Origin: Papilionanthe hookeriana x Papilionanthe teres
Taxonomy: Eukaryota > Streptophyta > Magnoliopsida > Asparagales > Orchidaceae
Assembly (NCBI GenBank): GCA_022702705.1
Contig: CM040423.1
Span: 113,889,738 to 113,953,737, forward strand
DNA length: 64,000 nucleotides
Direction: 5' to 3'
The translations under genes and the position numbers were made by a program. Under the pieces are notes generated by a model. The model saw only the letters and a list, made by a program, of their open reading frames with translations, was not told the origin of the DNA and ran no database searches. The first letter of the stretch is position 1. The number at the start of each line of letters is the position of its first letter. Shown piece after piece: positions 34,903 to 44,760 of this stretch.

Positions 34903-36375
34903 AAATGTCGAACCGGCGGTCTGGTCTTGAACTTTAAGAATGGCGTAAGCCTTGCACTCGATGAAAAGAGGGTGAAAGATGGAGCGATAATCGAGATCGA
35001 CTCGCATTTCGCACCAGCAGCCTACAAGACGAGGAAAGTGACCGGGTCCCGCTAACCGAGAAGAACTACCCGGCAGACAAAGTGATGAAAGTGGGTGGCC
35101 CAAGCCACCAATCCAACAACAAGAAAATAAAAGCAAACACCGAAGAAGACAAGAAAATGAAGTCCGTAGTCACTACAGACGGAGGGCGAGCTTGTCGCCG
35201 CCGCGCCCGCAGAGATTCAAGAAGTTCGGAGGGCTACTCTCACAGCCCACGCAACGAAGAAATAAGAATCGCCGCATCCGTAAAATGTTAACAAAACTAG
35301 TCGCGGACCGACACGACGAGACGATTCGCTAATGCCGACACTCACATTTCAAGGACACCGGCTCACCAGAACTCCGAAGAAAGGAGGCCAGCTCCTAGAA
35401 TAACGTGAAAGAACCGTGGAAATCTCCGTAAGATCGAAGAAAGAAGGCTACCACGCCATCGGATAGAACCACCAAGCAGTGCATGACCTTGTTGCGTAAG
35501 CAACCCCGGGGATGTCCCGACGTGCATCATCCCCGAGGAGCCGAGGTATGCGGGGGAACGTGAAGGGATTGAACCATATATCCCACAATATGTCACAAGG
35601 CCTCGCCATCTGCAGATCATTCCGGAATACGAGCCGGAGAGGATGCGAATGTTGAAAAGAAAACTTTCGAATACTTCGAGAGAATTAAAGGAAGAAGAAT
35701 CAACATACTGAAGGCCTCGAGCTACACACCGACGTATTCTCGCAGTATGAACAACAAAGAAATCGTGGATCGTATCCGAGATCCGAAAAGAATGGGCCGA
35801 GCAGTGCCGCCCGAGGGAAAACACATACTCGAACCCCGGAGATGGATGCCGTGGAAAGGAAGAATCACAATACAATGCGGATGCTCGCTACAACTTTGCC
35901 GAAGACAGAAAGGAAACCCACCGGAATACTTCGTCATGGGCAAGTAGATCCGATGCCATTAGTTATCAAGAGAATGGTAAAAAGATTGATAACATGGAGG
36001 GTACGCCAGCAGATTGCATACCCAATAGCCGCATTATCAACATCTACAAACAGGTGACCGCATACCCCCACATATCGATCACCACGACTTCGTCGACCTT
36101 TCGCACGGTCTCTTTCTTGAATGAGTGCAACATCATGTTCGGATCCGACCTCCGGATAGCAGTCCCGAGCGAGTTCCGAGGGCCGCAAAGATACCTTTAC
36201 CGGTGGGTTCCGTCATGATACCGCAAGGTAACGGAGCGTATATCGCAAAGCATTGCATACCGTGAGTGCCAGTGGAGCGAATCTCGCTTACTTTCGTGAG
36301 GATGGACGACAAGAAAATACCTTACCATTTCCAACCGTATCCGCAGCTAGAGAACCTCCGCCTTACGAGCCGCGA
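34903..36375 (+). pseudogene. ALKBH9-type AlkB dioxygenase module carried by element C
   Basis: This is a 2-oxoglutarate/Fe(II) dioxygenase of the plant ALKBH9 type, a group with m6A RNA demethylases. The core runs from about 35,699 to 36,375. In order it shows LELHTDVFSQYEQQ and IVDRIRD-KRMGRA, EPRRWMPWKGRITIQCGC, KGNPPE, an ADCIPNSRIINIY-type strand, the PPHIDHHDF motif with HID at 36,071-36,079, FLNECNIMFGSDLRIA, KHCIP with the distal His at 36,251-36,253, and VERISLTF with the 2-oxoglutarate Arg at 36,278-36,280. The FQPYPQLENLRL end agrees with ALKBH9-type C-termini. N-terminal to the core (34,903-35,690) is a charged, Arg/Lys-rich region (EEDKKMKSVVTTDGGRACRR). A TGA between His and Arg and several frameshifts disable it as read. 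It stands on the coding strand directly after integrase. Confidence 0.88.
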
Positions 36376-36380
36376 GTTAC

Positions 36381-36677
36381 ATGGGAAATATCACACCTCC
36401 AACGTACATCCAACTGCGCATCCTTGCCAAGGATGGCTTGGAAGGTGATGTTATCGACCATGTACCTCGCTATTCGGACATGGATTTTTCGACAGATGAT
36501 TCTTTTGATGGATCAACAAAGATCATACACGATCCGTTTCGAGTCTACATGGATTGTATGAAATATATTCCGGATCGAGTCGTACGACGTATTTTCAACA
36601 TGATTGGAATGAAAGTGACCATGTCACGTTTTTGGCCTTCACCTCTTTTGTGCAAATTGATTAGGAAACGCCATTAA
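36381..36677 (+). pseudogene. Conserved open frame after the AlkB core (element C)
   Basis: A 98-codon frame overlaps the end of the AlkB core in another phase and reads LEGDVIDHVPRYSDMDF then SFDGSTKIIHDPFRVYMDCM. The same frame is recognisable in B (EGDVINHVPHHSDMDF, SFDGPTKII on the reverse strand, 9,501-9,650). It may be a C-terminal extension of the AlkB protein reached through a frameshift, or untranslated sequence. I do not recognise a family. Confidence 0.35.
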
Positions 36678-36679
36678 AG

Positions 36680-37240
36680 TTAAATGAACTTCGAACAAAG
36701 AACAGAAAAGAAATAAAGAAAGAAGAATAAAAGAAAACTTTCCTAAAAAAAAATCTTAAAAAATAACAAACACCAAATTCACATGAACATTAAATAAACG
36801 ATAAAATAAAATTTGAACCATTAAAAGATAAACGAAATCAACACAAATCTCAAATTCCATCCTTCGAAATTTCAAATCAAATTTCAAATTCAATCTTTCC
36901 AAATTCTGAATCAAATTTCAATCTTTTCAAATCACAAATCAAATTCTCAATCAAATTCCAAATCCACTATCGATCAAATTTCAAATTTGATCTTTTCAAA
37001 TCTCAAATCAAATTCTCGATCAAATTTCAAATCCAATCTCGATCAAGTTTCAAACTTGATCTTTCAAATTTCAAATCAAATCTTAAATCAAGTTTCAATC
37101 GAGTTCAAACTCATCCTTCCAGATTTCCAAATTTCCAAATTCAATCTTTCCAGGCTTCAAGTCTCAATCAAATTCAAATTCAATCTCTATCAAATCTCAA
37201 ATCCGATCTTCTAGATCTCACATCAAATTCAAACCTTTTG
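36680..37240 (+). repeat. A-rich stretch and short-motif repeats after the AlkB module (element C)
   Basis: A purine-rich stretch (36,690-36,780) is followed by imperfect CAAATTTCAAATC / GATCAAATTC motifs. It corresponds to 8,881-9,400 of B. No gene is seen. Confidence 0.75.
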
Positions 37241-38460
37241 GGTCGAGGATTTTACATCCAAGACCGCACCGCTTTAGGATTCTCTTCCTATCGACCGAAA
37301 TACACCAAAATTCAAACCTTTTGGGTCGAGGATTTTACATCCAAGACCGTACCGCTTTAGGATTCTCTTCCTATCGCACCGAAATACATCAAAATCAAAC
37401 TCTTTCGAGTCAAGGATTTTACATCCAAGACCGCACCGCCTTAGGATTCTCTTCCTATTGCACCGAAATACATCAAAACTCAAAACTCTTTTCGAGTCGA
37501 GGATTTTACATCCAAGACCGTACCGCTTTAGGATCCTTTTCCTATTGCACTGAAATACATCAAAATTCAAACTCTTTTGAGTCGAGGATTTTACATCCAA
37601 GACTGCACTGCTTTAGGACCCTTTTCCTATTGCACTGAAATACATCAAAAATCAAACTCTTTTGAGTCAAGGATTTTACATCCAAGACTGCACCGCTTTA
37701 GGATCCTTTTCCTATCGCACCGAAATACATCAAAACTCAAAACTCTCGAGGTCGAGGATTTTACATCCAAGACTCGCACCGCTTTAGGATTCTCTTCCTA
37801 TCGCACCGAAATACATCAAAACTCAAACCTTTCGAGTCAAGGATTTTACATCCAAGACCGCACCGCTTTAGGATCCTTTTCCTATCGCACCGAAATACAT
37901 CAAAATTCAAACTCTTTTGGGTCGAGGATTTTACATCCAAGACCGCACCGCTTTAGGATCCTTTTCCTATCGCACCGAAATACATCAAAAATCAAACTCT
38001 TTCGAGTCAAGGATTTTACATCCAAGACCGCACCGCTTTAGGATCCTTTTCCTATTGCACCGAAATACATCAAAACTCAAAACTCTTGAGGTCGAGGATT
38101 TTACATCCAAGACCGCACCGCTTTAGGATTCTCTTCCTATTGCACCGAAATACATCAAAACTCAAAACTCTCGAGGTCGAGGATTTTACATCCAAGACCG
38201 CACCGCTTTAGGATCCTTTTCCTATCGCACCGAAATACATCAAAATTCAAACTCTTTTCGAGTCAAGGATTTTACATCCAAGACCGCACCGCTTTAGGAT
38301 TCTCTTCCTATCGCACCGAAATACATCAAAATTTAACCTTTGGGTCGAGGATTTTACATCCAAGACCGCATTGCTTTAGGATCATTTCCCTATCGCAATG
38401 AAATACATCACATCAAAATCAAACTCTCGAGGTTGAGGATTTTACATCCAACACCGCTTT
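37241..38460 (+). repeat. Tandem repeat array, 15 units of about 83-88 bp (element C)
   Basis: GATTTTACATCCA recurs 15 times (first about 37,249, last about 38,439), each with AAGACCGCACCGCTTTAGGAT and CGAAATACATCAAAA. The inner units are very similar; the last one is diverged. Arrays at this position are known from Tat/Ogre elements and can seed satellite DNA. Confidence 0.94.
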
Positions 38461-38888
38461 GCTCTGAGATCTCTTCTCATTGCAACGATTCAATCTAATC
38501 AATTCAATTTTCTTTCGAGGTTGGAGATGTTACATCTAAAACCTCAAAATTCCAATTTTCATTTCAAGTCAAATCCCTCAAATTAATTTTGACAAAACTT
38601 CAATCTAAATCGAAACTCCAAACTAAAATTTAAACTCACACATCAAAACATAAATTGAAGCAAAATAAAATCTAAATCGAAATTCCCCGCATCATGTGAT
38701 TCGGGATTCACCTCCTTTTCCTTTCCCCGACGAGAGTTCAAAAATCTCCAGCTCCGTGAGATATACTCGACACTCCCCAGATAGAACTCTTCTACTTCGT
38801 CCTAAGTTCGTCACTCGGACATCCGTGTTGGTTTTGTTAATCGCTTCGGTCAACACCAATACGCGCGGTGTGCTCCGTCACTCACCAC
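38461..38888 (+). other. 3' non-coding end of the element C internal region
   Basis: This A/T-rich and mixed sequence is homologous to 7,053-7,555 of B, including the TTCGGGATTCACCTCC block. I see no coding signal. Confidence 0.6.
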
Positions 38889-38905
38889 ACCTATCGGGGT
38901 CCATT
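38889..38905 (+). other. Probable polypurine tract of element C
   Basis: ACCTATCGGGGTCCATT abuts the 3' LTR. It is weaker than the B copy (GGGGG). The call is by position. Confidence 0.3.
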
Positions 38906-38909
38906 TGTC

Positions 38910-38930
38910 GACCTCATTTTTGATGAGGTC
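38910..38930 (+). other. LTR-terminal hairpin, 3' LTR of C
   Basis: GACCTCAT-TTTTG-ATGAGGTC is a perfect stem of 8 bp. Confidence 0.7.
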
Positions 38931-41276
38931 TTCCTTTTCTTCTTTTTAGTGCTTAGGATCTAGCCTTAGGCTTTTCCTTTCGACTATCTTAGAGGACTAG
39001 AATCGGGACCCGCCTTTTAGAAATTCAAACCACTTCTAAACTCCCCGCAAACTCCACAAACTTGACTATAGACCCCTAATCACCTGTGAGGGTTGAAATC
39101 AAATACGGAAGTTTAAAGGATGAGTTCCCATAGGACTCTTCGGCCTCAGGATCGCCCTCGGGTGGCCCGGTCCGATGAAGGGGCCGACATACACTACACT
39201 TACACACTACATTTCCACACACTTCCTAAAACCACACCCATACCCAACTTGACCTCCCGACTCATGTAGGTGATTCACATGGATGGTCCTTAACCCCTAA
39301 GCCCTCGGCTAAGAGGGTTAGGAACAACATAATGAATGCCTCAAATGAGTCCTTTCATGGCTCATATGGGCTTGAAATGGCTTCATGGCTCAACCAAAAT
39401 GATTTCACCCCACCCAAATTCACCCAATCTTCAATTTCCCAAATTTTCAATTTTTGACCCCTGGACCCTACACCTACTAAACCTACCCAAAACCCTCGAA
39501 TTACCCAAATTTTCGCAAAATCTCCAAATTACCTAAAATTTTCCAAAATCAATCCCAAACACCTCCACATCACTCAAATTGATCATCCATACCCAAAAAT
39601 ACCAAAAATTCCAAAAATACCCCCCAATACCCTCCAAATACCCAAAATACCCCTCTTGACCAAAAAATCCAAAAATTCAAAAAATTCCCAGAAAATTCCA
39701 GCAAATCCCAAATATTCCCAATTTTATTTTGTCCAACTACACCATGGGCCAATTTTGTCAATTTACCCTACTTTTGTCAAAACCCCCAATTTGACCCATT
39801 TTAACCCTAAGTGAACCCAATGTCAAACCAAACCTACCCAATTGACCCCAATTTTGGTCCAATTCAATTGTAAACTTCAATTCAATATCCCAAATACAAA
39901 TATAGACCAAATCCAAGCCCAATTTGATTGACATTTGGATCCAATCTCACTTTTGGCCTTAAAGCCCAATTTGGACCCATGACCCAAACCTAACCCAAAC
40001 TCACCCAATTCAATTCCAATTAACCCCAAATCTTTTCTAAATCTTCCTTAACATTCCCACAAACAAAACACTAACATGATTTGCCCAAAATTTGGACCCA
40101 AATCCCACTCAAATTCAACCCAAAGCTAAAAGGCCCTATTTTGACCTAAACCCAAACCTAGCCCAAATGAGCCCAAACCCCAAAATCAAAGCCCAACCAA
40201 AGTCAAAACCTCTTTGAAACACTCCCATAAACATTTCTTAATATTTATTTTACATCAATTTCAACCCTAGCCCAACATTGGCCCAAGTTAGCTCAGTTTG
40301 ACCTACATTGGCCCATTCACCAAAAGAATTCAAATCCAACCCAATTCAAGTCCAAACTACCCCAAATTTGCTTCAAGTCACTCATGACACATCCATGAGC
40401 TAAACCCAACAATTATTTGGCCCAACCTCTTTACAAAATTTCATCCCAAAATCCATTTTAAAATTCAAGAGCCCACTTTCCTAATCCATCTTAAAAGCCC
40501 ATCTAAAACCCTTTCAAAAAAGCCCAAAATTCTTCCAAGGCCCATATGACATTTCCCCTCATCATACTTTCAATTAAAATCATCCCTAAGTCCTAAATTC
40601 ATCATCAAATAATTCCAAATCAAGCCTCATGCCAAATCACCCCTAAATACCAAAATTTTCCTTAAATCCATTTCCATGAAATCGACTTTACTTTTCCCAA
40701 GCCAAATGGAGCCATGGAGCCATGCATAAGCCATATGCAAGCCATGAGAGCCTCTTTACATGTCACCATGCCATTTTGGGCAAAAGGAGGAGGCTCTTTC
40801 CTTAACTCCTAAAGGTGGTTAACCACTTACATGATTCCACTAAACCATGCTTAAGCCTAATCGTACTTGGATTGTGACTTGACCCCACTAATCAAGCCGA
40901 TCCAAATCACTTTCTCCTCAGCCTAAACCAGGCCTTGGGTGGTGCACCTAGCCCAAATGGGTGGGTCGACCCATTTAGGTCCAAATCTAGCCATGCCCCA
41001 TTCCACTTCGGATCAAAGCCTTTACACATGTCCATGGCCAATTGACTGCACAAACCTCCAGCCCCCGACCCACCCGACCCCGAGGGTGACCCATGCCCGG
41101 CCGGCCGGCCACCAGTGCCGCCGGAAAACACCATGGCCGAGAGCTCACATGTGAGCCAACATTGAAATTCTCACTTGCCGAGCCGCCCCATCCCTAGTGG
41201 TCACCATGGCTGATCTTCTCCTCACCGCAGCAACTCGATCCCAAGCCCTAACTCTCCCTGGGAGGCCCCCCACCAG

Positions 41277-41291
41277 CTCTATTTAAACTCC
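41277..41291 (+). promoter_or_regulatory. TATA-type LTR promoter, 3' LTR of C
   Basis: CTCTATTTAAACTCC is identical to the 5' LTR box. From this copy it could drive read-out transcription into flanking DNA. Confidence 0.55.
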
Positions 41292-41874
41292 ACCCTCTCG
41301 GCCATAAGGGGAGCCAAGCACAAACCTCGCCGAAACTCGCCAAAATTGTTCCAAACCCTTCACCATCCTTAGAGCAGCTTGATCCCAGTGTCAATTTGCC
41401 CTAATCCCCACCAACAGAGCCCAATTTCTCAACCGAAATTCCACCCAAAACCAGGACACTTTGCCACGGTGAGCCAATCCTCAAATCGACCGGTCCTACA
41501 CCTTCACCTGGACCAAGAGGAGAAGTTTCCCACCGAAAGCCCCATCTCCAGAGCCACCCAGCTTGCTCCAGCCTCCAAGCTTTGTGGATCGGCCGTGGTC
41601 ACTTTCATAGCTAGGCAATTCACTGTACCGAGAGACTTCATCCGGAGCTTGCCGGGACCCAATCGAAGGTGCAACAACTCTCGGATCGAAGCCACACTTC
41701 TCCGAGCTAAGGTATGAGTTAACTATCCATCCCGAGCTTCCGGAGATTCTCCATTTCAAATGCCTTAGTTTCAATGCATGTTAGCCGTATAGATGTGTTC
41801 GTCTCTTCAAGACGAATCCATAGAGCATAAGAACATGAAAATCCATCGAGAATCGAGTGAGATCTTAGGGATTT

Positions 41875-42088
41875 AGTGTGGACGGCTCTCGGGCGAGAAC
41901 ACTTGGGGACGATGAACGGATGCCGTCCATTCGATACACGCGCGCACGGACGGCCGGGATTGCGTCGGACCGAGAGACGGTACGAGAACCGCGGGGCCCG
42001 GGCTGCCGACTCGGGTGGCGGCGTCGAATGGGAGCGCGACGCGCGTGCGTTCGGAGCCGCCGAGGTCGACGCGGCGCCGCGTGGATAA
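41875..42088 (+). other. CpG-rich leader segment, 3' LTR of C
   Basis: A GC island with many CpG (ACGCGCGCACGGACGGCC, GACGCGGCGCCGCG) begins near GGACGGCTCTCGGGCGAG and ends at GTGGATAAATAGAAAATTAG. Confidence 0.7.
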
Positions 42089-43884
42089 ATAGAAAATTAG
42101 AGTATTTTTCTATTTATTTAATTCCCTAAACTTCAAAAATTCATATCTCTGTGTAGAAAAATCACAAAAATAAAATAAAAATACCCTCTTGCTCAGTGAA
42201 CAAAGGAGAATAATGTGGAAAAGAAATCATTCAATTTCATTAAGTATTTTATTTTTTATGATTTATTTACTCTCTGCATACATTTAATTCTCCATGCATG
42301 TATACAATTCACCATGGCATGAGACCATAGGGCTTTGAAGCCTCTGAACTTGGGAACATTCCCTGAATTTTCCAAGGTCGAGGCCATCTCTCGTGAAAAG
42401 TTATTTATTTTTCAAATGCATGTTGCTGTTTTGAGTATTTTAATTCCAAAAATTAGCATGTTGTGAAATAAATTCTAGAAATATTTGGTGATGTTCCTTA
42501 TGACCAGAGAACTCTAGGAAAAATAGGACTTGAGTTAATTCACTCAGATTAACCCTAATTGGCTTAAACACCTAAAATAGGTCTTTAATTAATTAGAGTT
42601 AACCAAGTATCAAATTGACTTGAAATCAATTCTCCACTGACCTTTAGGATCAGAGGAATCCACCATAAAAATTTGAAGTCAATTGACTTGGTTAGCCCCA
42701 CTAATTGGGTTGATTAAGCCACTTAGCCATTTTAAACTTTAAAAATTCATAACTTTTAAAATACCTTTTAAAAATTCACCAAATTGGTTTTGGAGCCTCT
42801 CTGATATCAGGGGAACCTAAGAAAATTAAAATTTCAATTTTCTAAAAAAGTTGATTTTTAATAATATTTTAATATTTTTTAATAATTAAAAAATAATAAA
42901 AATCACAAAAATAATAAAATTCACCAAAATGTCACATTTTGAATTTTAATCACTTAGGAACAAATCCCACATTTTTCCTAAGTCTATTTAGTGAGATATT
43001 AAATTTTAAAGCCCTAGGGTAATTTTAAAATTAAAAAAATGTATTTTCTAGCATTTTCACTAAAATAATTACTATAAATCATAGAAAAATCAGAAAATTG
43101 CAAAATTTGATTCTCTGGTTTCCTTGATATCAGAGAGATTTTTGAAAAATATAAAATCCATTTTTCAACATTTATTTTATTTTTAAATTAATTAACACTC
43201 CAAAACTCAAAATAATTATAATAAAAATAATATAATTCAAAAAATCACCAAAATTGGTCCAAGTGCTTCTCTGGTCATTAGGAATGTCCCCTAATTTTCT
43301 TAAGGACAGAAACTTTCCCTTGGTCATATTATTAAATTTTCCTTGAAAATCTCTATTTTCCACCAAAAATAATTATATAAATAAATTAAACACAGAAAAA
43401 TCACATTTTCTCCTCTCATGTCTTTATTGACATATGAGTGAAGTCACATAAAAATTTCAAGTTCATTTGAGTTCAATTTAGTGAGTTATGAAATTATTAA
43501 GCTTAAAGGGTAAAATGGTAATTAAAATCTTTAATCCTTAATTAAAACTTTAGGTTTAATAAAAAGTCAACAAGTAAAATATTTGATCCTAATCTGATTT
43601 GGATGATTGAAATTTAAATAATTAAAGGGTAGCAACCCATTAAATAATTTTAAAATGATTAAACTTTAATTAAATAATAGATTAAATTTGGAGGAATAAT
43701 GAATCGGAATTATTAAAATAAGGGATCTTTATTAGGAAGAGATTTATTCTTTAATTTAAAAATCCCTAAATTAATTATATCAACTAATACTCAATTTTTA
43801 ATTAAAATGATAACTCAAATTTAAAATATTTAAAGACTTAATTAAATCATTAAAATCTTTTGAAATTTCAATTAAAATTAAAAA

Positions 43885-44165
43885 TAAAGTAAATTAAAGA
43901 TAAGTTAAATTAAGATTAAATTAAATTTAATAATTAAATTAAATTAATTAAAATTAAATTAAATTAAATTAAACAATTAAATTAAATTAAATTAAACAAT
44001 TAAATTAAATTAATTAAAATTAAATTAAATTAAATTAAACAATTAAATTAAATTAAATTAAATTAATTAAATTAAATAATTAAATTAAATTAAATTAAAT
44101 AATTAAATTAAATTAAATTAAATCAAATTAATTAAACATCAAATCAAATTAAATTAAATTAAACT
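43885..44165. repeat. AATTA pentamer tract, 3' LTR of C
   Basis: Run of TTAAA pentamers with CAATT interruptions, longer than in the 5' LTR. Confidence 0.85.
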
Positions 44166-44656
44166 AAATATAAAACAACTTCAACACTATTCCAAATTTA
44201 AACCCTTTAAATTAAATCAAATCACTCAATACTAATTTACCCTCGAAAGCTTTGATTATTATAACTCCTAAATAGAACATCAAATGAAATGTTATCTCAC
44301 TCATAGGATATTCAAATGTCCTAGTTCACCGAGCAAGTTAACAAGACTTGAAAACCTCTGATGATCGATTCATCTATATAATTAAATTCATTTGGACTTA
44401 AAACAATCCTAGAAATATTGAAAAGATGTTTAAGATCCTTCTTAAGCACTTCCTCAATATGATAGGATATTTATAAGAACAATTGAGTTTGATTGTTCTT
44501 TGATGAAGAAAATCGTCCTTAAACCAAAACCCAAAGAACCTAGACGTCATAGGAGATGACTAGCTATAGGATTAGGAATTTGGTAGAAAATCATAACCTT
44601 TCCCTTAGCTTTACCTAGGAACTTGTTTAAATATTCTAATTGTGTTTTAAGTGCAG

Positions 44657-44682
44657 CTTGGGATGACGGGAAGACCCTCCAG
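44657..44682 (+). other. Putative 26-nt leader micro-exon, 3' LTR of C
   Basis: It is preceded by TCTAATTGTGTTTTAAGTGC then AG (branch-point-like CTAAT, T-rich, acceptor AG) and followed by GTACGC. Length and boundaries match B, D and E. The 5' LTR copy has lost the donor (CTGTGCAC). Confidence 0.4.
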
Positions 44683-44691
44683 GTACGCTTT

Positions 44692-44760
44692 TATTGCAAT
44701 TTACTTTCTTGCAATTTACTTTCTTGCAATTTACTTTCTTGCAATTTACTTTATTGCAAA
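44692..44760 (+). repeat. 14-bp microrepeat in LTR leader
   Basis: Four near-perfect copies of TTGCAATTTACTTTC-type units follow the micro-exon. They are fewer in the other LTRs. The Cys-Lys repeat peptide read from the other strand is an artefact of this repeat. Confidence 0.8.

Noticed and set aside
35699..36375. AlkB region as an ordinary host ALKBH9 gene next to the element
   Set aside because: It sits inside the LTR-bounded unit on the element's coding strand and recurs in the same slot in B, with no introns of the host gene visible.
36381..36677. Resemblance of IPDRVVRRIF to plant mobile domain (PMD) proteins
   Set aside because: Only a few residues agree, and the surrounding PMD pattern is absent; the upstream module is clearly AlkB-like.
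37321..38126. Long + strand ORFs with repeated RGFYIQDRTALG peptide
   Set aside because: They follow the ~84-bp tandem units (multiples of three by chance in places); no protein family and frames change with unit length.
37241..38460. CRISPR-like array
   Set aside because: Whole units repeat without unique spacers, in plant retrotransposon DNA.
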